A stretch of DNA of 64,000 nt, taken from contig JAIVFH010000045.1 in assembly GCA_025765595.1 (NCBI GenBank), positions 1-64,000 on the forward strand. The letters run 5' to 3'. The notes under the pieces were generated by a model that was not told the origin of the DNA, searched no databases, and saw only the letters and a program-made list of their open reading frames with translations. A program made the position numbers and the translations under genes. The stretch is from Obelidium mucronatum. Its lineage: Eukaryota; Chytridiomycota; Chytridiomycetes; Chytridiales; Chytriomycetaceae. Positions 30,895-40,881 of this stretch are shown piece after piece. Position 1 is the stretch's first letter. Every line of letters starts with the position of its first letter.

Positions 30895-33557
30895 ATGCAC
30901 TCGCCACCCTTCGAAGCCGACAACCACGACGCCGACGCGCACCCGCAGCAGCGCCAGGCGGCCTACGTCGACCGCCTCGTCTCGCTCGATCCGCTCTCGC
31001 TCGCCGTCGACGAAACGCGGTGGCGCGTGCTCGAGCGGTTTGCGCGCGTGACGGCGTACACTCGTGAGTCTTCTGTTGTTGTCTTCGAACATCGAACAAA
31101 CAAAAACAAAAAAACAAAAACAAAAAAACAGAGGCGCTTCTCGCTGCGCCGCTCGCGCGCCCGCTGCGGCCGTTTCTGCCGCCGAGTCTGCAGCCGCCGC
31201 CGCCGCCGCTGCCGCGCGACAGCCTCGACATTGTCGACTACGAGCCCGCGCGCGTGTACCTGGCGCAGTGGAGCCACGGGCTGCAGGTTGCGCGCTCGCG
31301 CGACTTTGTCAGGGCGATGCCGGTGTCGGTGTCGGCCGAGGCGGACGACGCGCTGTCGCTGTCGCTGTCGTTCGTGGACGCCATCGGCGATGCGGGCCGC
31401 CTGGCGATGCTGAAGGAGGAGCAGACAAAACACAGGCTGGGCGTGTGGGACGAAACTACCCTGGCCGATACTGAGATTGGAAGCTTTGTTGTCTTGTCGA
31501 CCGATACTACTCCACCCCCGCCAAAAGTCTCTCGCGTGCTGCCTCTATCGGCTGCCGAATGGAGACTGTGGTTTGATGAATACGTGCCTGTTCCAAAACA
31601 GATTATGCAGCCTATTCGGCGTAAACTGAGGAGGAATGCTTCTCTGATTCTTGATACAGATGATGATACCGATAATGTGGATGATGATGATGAGATTTCG
31701 GATTTTGATCAAGATCATGATGTTGATTTCGTTGGTATTGAGAATGATGGAAAGATTATTGTTGATTTTTCTGATGTGGAACGTCGTGTTTTTGCTGGAG
31801 GTATTGAGCCGTCTTTGAGAGGACAAGGTGTGTTGAGCTATAGGCGGGAAGTACCGCCGAAGGGGGTATATTTTTTTTCTTTTTTTTCACCGCCGAGTAC
31901 CGCCGAAGGCGGTATATTCTTTTTTTCTTATTCTTCATTCACCGCCGAAGGCGGTATATATATTTTCTTTTTCTTCTTTCACCGCCGAAGGCGGGAAGTA
32001 CCGCCGAAGGCGGTATATTTTTTTCTTTTTCTTCTTTTACCGCCGGAGGCGGTATATATATTTTTTTTTTTCCTTTGGTCTTCTCACAACACATATTGTC
32101 TATTCTCTCCTTCCTCCTCTTCTTCTTCTTCTTCCACCACCTAATCAAAACAAAAACAAGTGTGGAGGTTCCTGTTTGGTTTATATCCTTGGGAATCAAC
32201 TCATGCCGAAAGGAAAAAGATCAAAAAGGAAAAAACGTGTGTATACTACTCTTTAAATTTTTCTTTCAACTTTATTTGATTCTGATTCTTTCATCATAGA
32301 ACCGAGTATTGGAAAATGAAATACGAGTGGTTGGGAGTAGCGGAACAGTTGGGTCATGAGGATGTTGAATCAACGCCCGCAGATCGTCTTGGAGAAGATG
32401 CCGATGCAGACATGTACAGAGACGCCAACATGCGAGTCAACAAGGATGTTCCTAGAACAGGTATTGTGTTGAGGCGACTACTATAAAGACTTTTGCTCCA
32501 GCACCAACAATCATTTCAATCAAGATCGCGGCCATCCATTCTACAGCGACGTTAATACAGCCAGTTTCCGACCTCCAGGTGTCGGCCCATTCTCTCCACA
32601 TCAGAATCTTTTGCGCGACATCTTGATTACATATGCTTGCAGTTACAAGGGAAGCGATCGCATAGGATATGTTCAAGGAATGTCGGATTTAGCTAGTATT
32701 GTTCTCATCGTGTGTGAAGGTGATGAAGTCGATGCTTTTTGGATCTTTGCAAAAATGATGGAATCCAAGGTACGATATCCTCATGATGAAGATGATAAGT
32801 TTTGTACTCATTAAATATATCCACAGAAACAAAACTTTCTACACAACGGCTCTGGAATGCACAAACACCTTACAACAATCTCAAAACTCGTACAAATTAT
32901 GGACCCAATCTTTTACTCCCACCTGACCAACCGTCTCGATGGGTCCAACTTTTTCTTTTGTTTCCGGTGGTTCCTTGTATGGTTTAAACGAGAATTCAAT
33001 TTCCAAGACACATGTACATTGTGGGAAGTGTGTCGGACTGGAGGCGGGGTTTTCAAGACGGATGGCGATGATTCTGAGTTTATGTATTTTATTGCGTTGG
33101 CGATTTTGGATGAGCATCGAGATGCGATTGTTCGGTGTTTGTTGACGTTTGATGAGTTGTTGAAGGTAAGTTCTTTTTTTTTTAATTTTTATTTGTTATT
33201 CTTGGCATGGTTGTTTTTAACTATTTTGATAAACAGTACATTAATGATTTGTCGAATACAATTCCAATTAATTCAATATTGGAAGCGGCTGAGCTGTTGT
33301 ACCTGAGATTCCGAGTCCGTGCTGCGAGTTTGGGAGTTCTTCCAGGGATGGAAAGCTCCAATAGCAGCCACACTGTACTTGGAACGGAAAACGGAGCGAA
33401 ACCCACAAGAAAAGCAAGCAAGAAACAGTCTATTGTTGCCGCTAGTAGTGACAGTCGGCCGTCTTTGAGCTTATTGCAAGTGTTGGAGCAGATTAGTGTG
33501 AAAGAGAGTGAGGGAAGGAGTAATTCTTTTGGGAAAAGTTCAAAGAAGGATGTTTGA
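30895..33557 (+). CDS. TBC-domain Rab GTPase-activating protein (GYP7/TBC1D15-like)
   Basis: Exons 30895-31063, 31132-31827, 32161-32236, 32300-32460, 32489-32769, 32827-33165 and 33237-33557 give 680 aa. The N-terminal ~270 residues are variable and GC-rich, with an acidic Asp stretch. The TBC domain starts at GIEPSLRGQVWRFLFGLYPW and carries the arginine-finger region (VNKDVPRT) and the glutamine finger (RIGYVQGMSDL, 32662-32694), so both catalytic residues of a Rab-GAP are present. The C-terminus is Ser/Lys-rich. The layout (long N-terminus, C-terminal TBC) matches GYP7/TBC1D15-type proteins acting on endolysosomal Rabs. Two oddities: the 333-nt intron 31828-32160 made of palindromic repeats, and an apparent intron of only 28 nt (32461-32488) needed to keep frame. 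Confidence 0.85.
31849..32053. repeat. Palindromic ACCGCC-GAA-GGCGGT repeats in an intron
   Basis: Six copies of a 15-nt palindrome with a three-base centre. Three are perfect (31899-31913, 31941-31955, 32000-32014), one has a changed centre (GGA, 32039-32053) and two are degenerate (31852-31869, 31981-31994). Most are followed by TATATA and then a ~25-nt pyrimidine tract, so the whole unit is ~40-50 nt. Each could form a tight hairpin with a 6-bp G/C stem. Confidence 0.9.
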
Positions 33558-33958
33558 AAAAAAATAGCCATTTTTTGGGGTTGTACAGATAGTTTTTTTT
33601 GTTAAATTAGTATAAAGAAGACGATGAAAGTAAAAATAAGTGTGCTAAAGTTTGTCTATTTATTCCGCAGTAAAATCGATACTCCCCAGCCGGGGTCCAG
33701 CCGGACAAAAGAACACAATTCCGCAGATTAAAATATAGTTAGCAGCAACTGTGTTCTGGACTTCTTATACAGGATGTATCGAGCGTAGTAAATATATAAT
33801 GGACAACGCGTTTATTTTTCCAGCTGCTGCGTTTTCCAGCTTATCACCAACACATTTGAGAAGCATTGCATAATCGCATAATCAAATTTATGCGTGTAGT
33901 TATTTATTATCAAACTGAAAACTCGCTAGATAGAAAACGGCATATTTGCTCACCGCCT
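33558..33958. other. Intergenic between convergent genes
   Basis: AT-rich with a small GC-rich island (CCCCAGCCGGGG near 33677). No gene seen. Confidence 0.5.
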
Positions 33959-36313
33959 TTATTCAGAACACACAATGAATAAAATCACGCCAGATGAAGC
34001 ATTGGAAATAGGAATCCCATTCATGGCATGAATGGCAGGCACGCGGTCAGCAAGATTCACTTTGCACACAGCAAATCGGTTCGAGAGCTCAGTTCCAACA
34101 GCTTCTGAGAAACTTTTTCCTGTGGTGTAATACGCCTCCTGAAGTTTTCTCACAAGGACAACATGCAGTTTTGAATCAATTGGTGCTCGTACAATGATAT
34201 TAGTCAGGTCTTCGCTGGGCAGAGGGCTACTCCAATCCTTGACTTCCGCAGAAAGACCACAGGATGTCAAAATATCAACCTTATCCGCATTTTTCGCTCT
34301 CATGAGATTGCCAAAGTTACCACATGACTCGACAAAAGAAGGCCACTGTTGGTTTGGCGGCGAAAGAAATGGGACTACAAATCCCTCAAGTGCCAGTAGA
34401 GGGAAACGAGATAGATCAAGAGAAAAAAGATTGGTTGGTTGCGGAATGCGTTGGAGGTTGTAGACAAGGTCTTGAAGAAATAGATCAACTCTGGCACCAC
34501 GTACGCCCTGACAATGAGAGGCAACACATATGCACGCACACAGCAATGTCTCAAATTGCATTCCATCGTTTGAACGTTGAACAGAATTCTGATAATGAAT
34601 CGAGAATTTCCTGGCCTTCACACTGTTTTCTTGCTCTTGAAGGAAGAAGGCGAATGGAACTTGAAGCCCGTCAATCACAAATGCAGGGCAAGATTGCGGG
34701 CCCAGCAAACTCAAAAACAGGAGCGGATCTTTCTCGACCGTTGGGAAAACAGCTTTGGGGACCCATTTTCTTCCTGTTCCTTCAACATGCAACCAACTAT
34801 TAAGCGTGAAATTCGGCATTCCATCAAGTTGACCAAAATGCTCATGTATTAAGGAAGAGGAGTTTTCAGCGACATATGACGTATTGTGCACCAAGTGGAC
34901 TTGCCCAAGCCTTCCAAACTCAGTCTCAAAGATATTCTTTTGGCCTACAATCTTATGATAGACAAACGTCATCATTCCGTCCAAAGATGGATTCTCTGAG
35001 CATCTCCAGTAAGTGGCACCAAGATGGGCGAACCAAGGGCGAGATTTAGTGATTACTGAACGAATGTTCTGTGGCAAGTTCTGGGGGAGCTCTAGAGACG
35101 GCAAATGGAGGCGAGGAAGTTTGTTGAATATGTGACACCACATAAAAGCATCGCCACGTCGACTCGCCGATCCCATTGAATCGCCCAATTGAGCCGCTTG
35201 ACTGTCAGTCCCCAACATCACCAACCACACCCCCAAACACCGAAATATGTTTCGAACAAAGCGAAACCTTTCGACTTTCCCTTTTTTCATGTTACATTCG
35301 TCAATTATAAAGGTGGGGCGGCAATTGCGTGACGGATACTGTGCGTCAATGAACCTTTGCAATTCTTTCCCAGACATTTTCTCAACTTCAAGGGTTCCTT
35401 CAACTACTTCCAACGCGTTGCTCTTTTTGAACTGCTCAAGCAATAACCCAATGAACCCGAAAACATACAGATCTTCATCAATGAGGTTGGAACAGCTGGG
35501 AGAATTTCCTTTATAGTGAGAAGAGTCCCTTTTAACGCATTTTTTGAACAGTTTCGATATTTGTATAAAGCTTTGATAGATGCGTTGAGACGACGAGTTC
35601 GGAACAGTGTAGAGAAAGTAGAAAACGTGGGTGTCAAGAGCAGGAATCAAAGCAAATGAAGTTTGAGATTTTCCGAGGCCCGAAGAGCTTTCCAAATAGA
35701 CAAAAGGAGCTCGATGGCTGTTCCTAGGAGTGACCATGGTTTTGAGGCAGTGGACAATAGCTGCCACCGCAGGATCATCCTTTAAAGCAAGACCGAGAGC
35801 CAAATACTGTTGAAGGTCGCTATTGTCCAAATTACGCATGTCTGTCTCCACACTCCCCAAAACTTGTTGTACTATTGGGGCGGCAGTTGTGATAGAAGGA
35901 GCAACAACATAAATGAAAATAGCCTGGCTGCCTCCGTCTTCAAAATATTCACTTGGAAGACCGCAGAGTTGCAACCATGTCGTGATGCGAGAGTTTGGGT
36001 TATTGTCGTTGGTTAAGAACTCGATAAAACTGCGACCGATCTTAATTGACAACGCAGCTCGAACTTTCTTCCGTAGGTCATCTAAGCAAGTCAAGCCTTT
36101 AAATTTGATATCTGTCCTCCGATTGTTGTAGCTGATGTTAACGACTTTTGGTGACAATCTCTGCTTCTTGAGCTTCTTGACTGGTTTATTTGACTGCAAA
36201 GGTCTCTTGGAAGCAGATACAGCATACACCAACTCTTCGTCATCATCACAATCAGGGAACCTGATATGTGTTCCAGTCAAAGGCGAAAAATTCGGAAGAA
36301 GTTCGACTGTCAT
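33959..36313 (-). CDS. Crinkler-type (CR effector) protein: ubiquitin-like header, P-loop NTPase, PD-(D/E)XK-like end
   Basis: One long exon, 784 aa from the ATG at 36311-36313. A basic segment (KKLKKQR, ~43-50) may be a nuclear signal. Residues ~56-140 look like a ubiquitin-like header domain. A Walker A follows (ESSSGLGKSQTSF, ~210-220), a Walker B (FIIDECNM, ~335) and an Arg-containing sensor region. Near ~680-690 is VDILTSCGLSAEVKDW, a D...(x)ExK pattern of restriction-endonuclease-fold nucleases. This header-NTPase-nuclease order is that described for Crinkler/CR effectors of oomycetes and chytrids. Whether it is secreted or acts in conflict between genomes is unknown; no signal peptide is visible. 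A 5' exon joined over an intron ending near 36326 is possible. Confidence 0.7.
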   Translation of the reverse strand: MTVELLPNFSPLTGTHIRFPDCDDDEELVYAVSASKRPLQSNKPVKKLKKQRLSPKVVNISYNNRRTDIKFKGLTCLDDLRKKVRAALSIKIGRSFIEFLTNDNNPNSRITTWLQLCGLPSEYFEDGGSQAIFIYVVAPSITTAAPIVQQVLGSVETDMRNLDNSDLQQYLALGLALKDDPAVAAIVHCLKTMVTPRNSHRAPFVYLESSSGLGKSQTSFALIPALDTHVFYFLYTVPNSSSQRIYQSFIQISKLFKKCVKRDSSHYKGNSPSCSNLIDEDLYVFGFIGLLLEQFKKSNALEVVEGTLEVEKMSGKELQRFIDAQYPSRNCRPTFIIDECNMKKGKVERFRFVRNIFRCLGVWLVMLGTDSQAAQLGDSMGSASRRGDAFMWCHIFNKLPRLHLPSLELPQNLPQNIRSVITKSRPWFAHLGATYWRCSENPSLDGMMTFVYHKIVGQKNIFETEFGRLGQVHLVHNTSYVAENSSSLIHEHFGQLDGMPNFTLNSWLHVEGTGRKWVPKAVFPTVEKDPLLFLSLLGPQSCPAFVIDGLQVPFAFFLQEQENSVKARKFSIHYQNSVQRSNDGMQFETLLCACICVASHCQGVRGARVDLFLQDLVYNLQRIPQPTNLFSLDLSRFPLLALEGFVVPFLSPPNQQWPSFVESCGNFGNLMRAKNADKVDILTSCGLSAEVKDWSSPLPSEDLTNIIVRAPIDSKLHVVLVRKLQEAYYTTGKSFSEAVGTELSNRFAVCKVNLADRVPAIHAMNGIPISNASSGVILFIVCSE

Positions 36314-36811
36314 CCCAATTGAAGTCTGGGAATCAAAAAAGAGAATCTTAAATACTTCTTCAAGTTTATGGTTTTCAAGAAACCAAAAAAGGGAAAAAGG
36401 ATACACACTCGGTTCGGTGTTGCACAATCGGGCACTTTCGCTTTCGTTGTGTACTTTCTATCCCGCTATACTGCAAGGCTGGATCATCGATTTTGACTCT
36501 TTCATTAGTTGTGCTTTACATGTTGCCCTTGTTGTCGTTGGTTCTGACAAGTAGCCAACCGTGCTAAAGAATCAAACAGGAAACTGACTGCCTTTGGGAT
36601 TTCCTGGGTGCGCGAGGTTAGAATCCCTTGGATATCTATGAATATTATCTCCACTGTTATAGAGACTGGACTGTCACCGACCACAGACTTCACGTTTATT
36701 TTTCCAACTGTCGGCGTTTAGAGGTCTTTTGCAATAACTAATAATCTGATATCTATTTAAATTGCAGTCCGGCCATCCTTTGACTTGGCCACAGAAGTTC
36801 CCAAAAAAAAG
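36314..36811. other. Divergent intergenic region
   Basis: Between the divergent Crinkler-like and F-box/ankyrin-like genes. It may include an upstream exon of the former (possible acceptor at ~36326) but no start codon there gives a convincing protein. Confidence 0.4.
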
Positions 36812-39082
36812 ATGAACTTGTTTGTGTTTCACCACCTCGACGAGATATTTGTCGACGAAAGAGTCCATCAGGCCTTTCTATCAAGCTCCGATACATTGAC
36901 GCCGTACCTGTTTCCTGAGATTTGGAGGTACATATTGTCAAACCAGGCACCGTTTGACTGTTGACCAAAACAACCATAAACCCCCCCTCAGCCGCATCTT
37001 TGCTCTAGCATGTGGAAACATCAAGCAACTTGCCCGCATGACTCTATTATGTCGATCAGTGTACTTTTACTGCTGGAGATCGCCTGTAGCCAAAGCCAAC
37101 TTCTACTTTGACCGCTACGGCCGCCGCCAAGCGATTTTCATGGCGTTTGCAACTCAATTCTATAAATACCCAAACTTTGATTTGGTTTTAACCGCAATGA
37201 TCCAGAATGGGGCTCGGTATTCATGTCTGGATCGTCCGCAAACGTGTCCGTTGTTGCGGCTGTCTCAGAGCAAGACGAAAGATCCGATTGCGTTGATCAA
37301 GATATTTTATGAGTGTAAACCGCATGTTTCGGAGGAGCATTTGAAGCAGTGTTTGTCCACAGCAGTCAAGAATGGAAGCTTGCCAATTAGTTGAGTTAAA
37401 AAAGTCATCGCTCTTGCAAACATGTAGCTAATACAGCGAACACAGTTTGTGCCTTGTTGCAATTAGATCATGCCGCTGTTTCTTCAACTGAAATCGTGGC
37501 TAAACTGGCAGAAAATAGAGTACAGTGGGACTTGGCTGAAGTGAGTTAACATCAGACTACAAAAAAAAAAGTTATTCATAACAGAAAACAGCTGATTCGC
37601 AATGGTCATGCTGAATTGGGAATATTCTTGGCAGCAGCTGCCGGCTGGGAGTTTGTTCCCAAAACCGTTGTTTTCGCGATCCGCCAGAACTTTCTCTCTG
37701 TGGCCCAAAACATGATTGAGAGCCGCATCGTTCCGCCACAAACCCGCCTGTCTGTTCAAGATTCAAATTCAATTTGGGATCAGCTGTCCTTGCAAAACTT
37801 CGAGCATGTCCAAACTGCCCTTACTCTTGGTGTTGCACCGACTCCCCAATGTTTTAGACAAGTGGTTGGAAATATTGAGACAATGTATAACGCTAGAATC
37901 ATTCGCTTGTGGAACTATGAGCATTTGGAGACCAATGTTGATCTTGATGAAAGCAGTACTTTCCAAAAGATTGATTTGTTTGTTGGGTTGGATGTTCCGA
38001 TTGACTCATTGATTATCAGCAACGCAGCTGGAAGTGGGAATTTGCGAGTGCTTGAGTATGTTCTTCGGTTGTGGGTGGTTCGTGAAGATTATCGGGATGT
38101 CTGTATTGTGAGGCCGTTGGCTGTTCATCACGCATTTATGCAGCGGAATTGGGATATGGTACAGACTTTGATTGATGCAGCTACTGTATGGCATGAGCAG
38201 AATTCGGCTGGTTACACTGAAGGGTCGCCGTTGTTCACGAAACCAACGGTTGCCAATGAAGAGAACAATGGCAATGAAGATGATGGTGATGGCGAAGGCA
38301 GCGAGAGTGATGCCTCGAACAATGAAGGCGGCGTGGACGATGAATACTGGCCCAATCTTCCAGCACCATACCCACTACACCACGATGATTCTTTCTTCTA
38401 TGAAAATCTTCCACGTCTTGTGTCTTTGGGGGTTTACGGAGAGAAGATTTATGATAAAGTTCTCGCGGAAATGGCCTATCATTCATACCGTTGGTCTCTG
38501 GAGGAAGTGGCTTTCTCCTGCGAAAAGCTTCAGTCAATGGGTGCTATTGTATCTTCAGGCTGCCTTCAATCTGCGTCCTATGATGGAGATAGCTGGAATG
38601 AAATGACTACACGATTTCCATACTTTTTGGATAAGTTTGAGTTTGACCCAAAGCGGCAACCTACTGTTGAAGACGACGGCTTCTTTATTCTGGATGAGTC
38701 TGCAAGTGGAATCATATATCATGATACCACGCCTGTGATCACTATGGTTCTGGCGAAAGGAATTCGACCCTGTGTGGATGCCTTGTACTCTTCATTCCGA
38801 AGTCGAAGCTATGATACGGAATTGAGGGATGCCATCAAATCTATTTTTGCGAATGCAGAACCTGGTAGCGATGCGCATTCTCGATTTTTCGAAAACTTGG
38901 TCAAGGTTCGGCTTCGCGGCGACTTTGACCAAGAGGAAACAGAGAGACTTGCCGATCTTTTGAAGTTTATGAAGGGGCTTGGGTTTTCTTGCTCGCAGGA
39001 ATTGTTGGATGAAGTTGCCGTGGAAAGGGAGTGGCCGAATTTGGCACGGATGATGTTGCCGTTCGTGTTTGTGACAGAATAA
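36812..39082 (+). CDS. Large helical repeat protein of chytrid F-box/ankyrin-like type
   Basis: Four exons (36812-36927, 36992-37389, 37446-37540, 37592-39082) join with matching phase to 699 aa. The N-terminus has an F-box-like stretch (LFPEIWRSRIFALACGN, then LARMTLLCRSVYFYCWRSPVAKANFY). Helical pairs with ankyrin-like spacing follow (for example AAAAGWEFVPKTVVFAIRQN; AAGSGNLRVLEYVLRLWVV; HHAFMQRNWDMVQTLIDAA), then an acidic insertion (~38265-38345) and more helices. Many chytrids have expanded families of this kind with unknown substrates; the comparison is from general knowledge. An E3-ligase adaptor role is possible if the F-box is real. It lies head to head with the Crinkler-like gene. 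Confidence 0.6.
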
Positions 39083-39153
39083 AGTAAAACTCTTGAATGA
39101 GTCAAGAAAACAGAAGGGTTTCACTTTCATTGTAAAAAATTACACTCCCAACT

Positions 39154-40567
39154 CTATTGAGACTCAGTTGAGGATGGGGAAGCATGTCCCAACTTGGGAT
39201 CATTTGTACGCGCCATTTGTATCCATTCCTTCCGAGTAAAAGACGGTGATGATGTCACATGTGGCAAGCCTGCAACAACTCTGTGTTCTGGAACTCCATT
39301 TCTTCTCAACATTTCGACCGTCACTACTTCCTCCACTAGGCCCAGCAAATCTCTTTGAATGTACAACTCTGTTCCTCGTAACAGCATCAACGGCCATGAC
39401 CCAAGCTTGGTAGGTTGCAGTTCATGTTTACACCAATTCAAGCTGTGGTTGAAAGAATCGATAGTTTGATTGGGCAGCCCGTAAATCAACGACACTTCAA
39501 ACGGTATACCCGCATTGCGTACCAGCTCTGCATTTTTCTTGATGCGGGAGAGCCTGCCTTAGCCTCTTGATCCACAACTGTTTGAACACCAAACTCCAAC
39601 GTAACATCACACCCCGATTCCTTCAAAGCATGGCTTGCTTTTATAAAGTCGGGAGTAATCAACTCGAATCGGCACTGCAAGGCCAATTTTCCTTGGTATC
39701 CCGATAGTTTCAGCATTGTCAAGATATCAACGGACCGTTGGCCTACATTAAAAGTCGGATCAAGCACTGCAAGATCATGAAGCCCTTTATAAGAAAAATG
39801 TTCGATTTCTTGATTCACCCGAGTCAGCGCCATTTTACTTCGCTCTCCGTAGCTATCATTGTGTTGACAGAAATTACACTGAAACGGACAGCCGCGTTGA
39901 GTTTCCCAGCGTTGGAACTTGATCCCGTTTACTCCATTTATTTGAATTGTAGGCAAGTCCCCGTACAAGAAACGGTGAAGGCATTGTTTCCAGAACTACT
40001 GTCATCGCAAAAATTTGCCCCGGAAATAGCTTGTCCTCCCTTGTCCACTTTATCCCCGTAGATATGAACACCCGGAATAGAACAAGGCATGTTTTTGTTG
40101 TTGCCGCTGCTGACATCCGGATGTCCGCCTTCAAAGATCCTTTTTGCAAGGGTGACCATGGCTTGTTCACCATACCCACGTATAAAGTAGTCCACACTGT
40201 TTCCAGGATACAGCTGTTCAAGAGTACCTCGTGGCGCATAAAAAACTTGAGGGTCTTCCAAGACTGCTGTATCTTTCCAACCACTCCTTCTCAGTGCGGT
40301 GAGTGTTTCCTGAACGCATGCATCGTTCCAAACGTATGTTCCAAACCCAATCATTCCGGGATTCAACTTTAATAGCTGCTGAACTGTTAAAGAGACGGCA
40401 ACTGATGCTGGAGTAAGTGCCAGGTTGCTTGTAATGTCGGTGATTGAAGTTGAATGAATTGTGTCCAACCCAGAACGCAGGGCGGCGGATATAGATGCGT
40501 GGCCAAGAGCAAGTAGAGGATCTTTGGTGCGACGCCAATCAAATGATACCATTGCAATTCTGTTCAT
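39154..40567 (-). CDS. Cobalamin-binding-domain radical SAM protein (frame-disrupted)
   Basis: Read from the ATG at 40567, residues 1-~140 have the layout of a B12-binding domain (MIGFGTYVWNDACVQETLTALRRSGW through the VDYFIRGYGEQA segment). A radical SAM core follows, with the [4Fe-4S] motif RGCPFQCNFCQH (CxxxCxxC) near 39880. EFGVQTVVDQEAKA and the later VSLIYGLPNQTIDSF are typical of bacterial B12-radical SAM enzymes. Continuous coding needs three frame changes: near 40005 and 39962 (one extra base each) and near 39553 (opposite sense). The reaction cannot be told from sequence. This class is mainly bacterial, so horizontal origin is likely. It could be a pseudogene or a poorly assembled intact gene. 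Confidence 0.65.
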
Positions 40568-40881
40568 TTCTTGTTGGTTGGTTGGTTGGTTGAAAAAACA
40601 CAGAAATTGGAAAAAAAGTTTTAAACAACGTCACTGCAAGATTCAAGTAATTGAAGCGCGGGAAATATCAAATTAAATGCATTGTTTTTTGTCTGACCTT
40701 CTCTACAATTGGTACAGCCAATATGCATGGCAAGACAAAAAGCTAAAGTGACAATAAGATAAGTCCGTTGCTTAATTTACTGGTCAGTAACTCTATGTTA
40801 AATCTTGTCTGCAAGGACACGCCGAATGCCAGCAAACAATTGTGATAGAATTTTTCCCACAAGCGACATCAAACAACAATA
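40568..40881. other. Divergent intergenic region
   Basis: Short promoter-bearing stretch between divergent genes; GTTG repeats at 40573-40590. No gene seen. Confidence 0.5.

Noticed and set aside
31849..32053. CRISPR-like array of palindromic repeats with spacers
   Set aside because: The host is a eukaryote, the repeats sit in an intron, are only 15 nt, and the 'spacers' are similar pyrimidine tracts rather than unique sequences.
31828..32144. Continuous open frame through the TBC-gene intron
   Set aside because: It encodes only Phe/Pro-rich low complexity from the repeats, whereas splicing joins GIEPSLRGQ directly to VWRFLFG, the expected TBC sequence.
33672..33700. GC-rich CCCCAGCCGGGG island as a further hairpin element
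   Set aside because: Single occurrence, short imperfect stem and a four-base loop; not clearly the same class as the three-base-centre palindromes.
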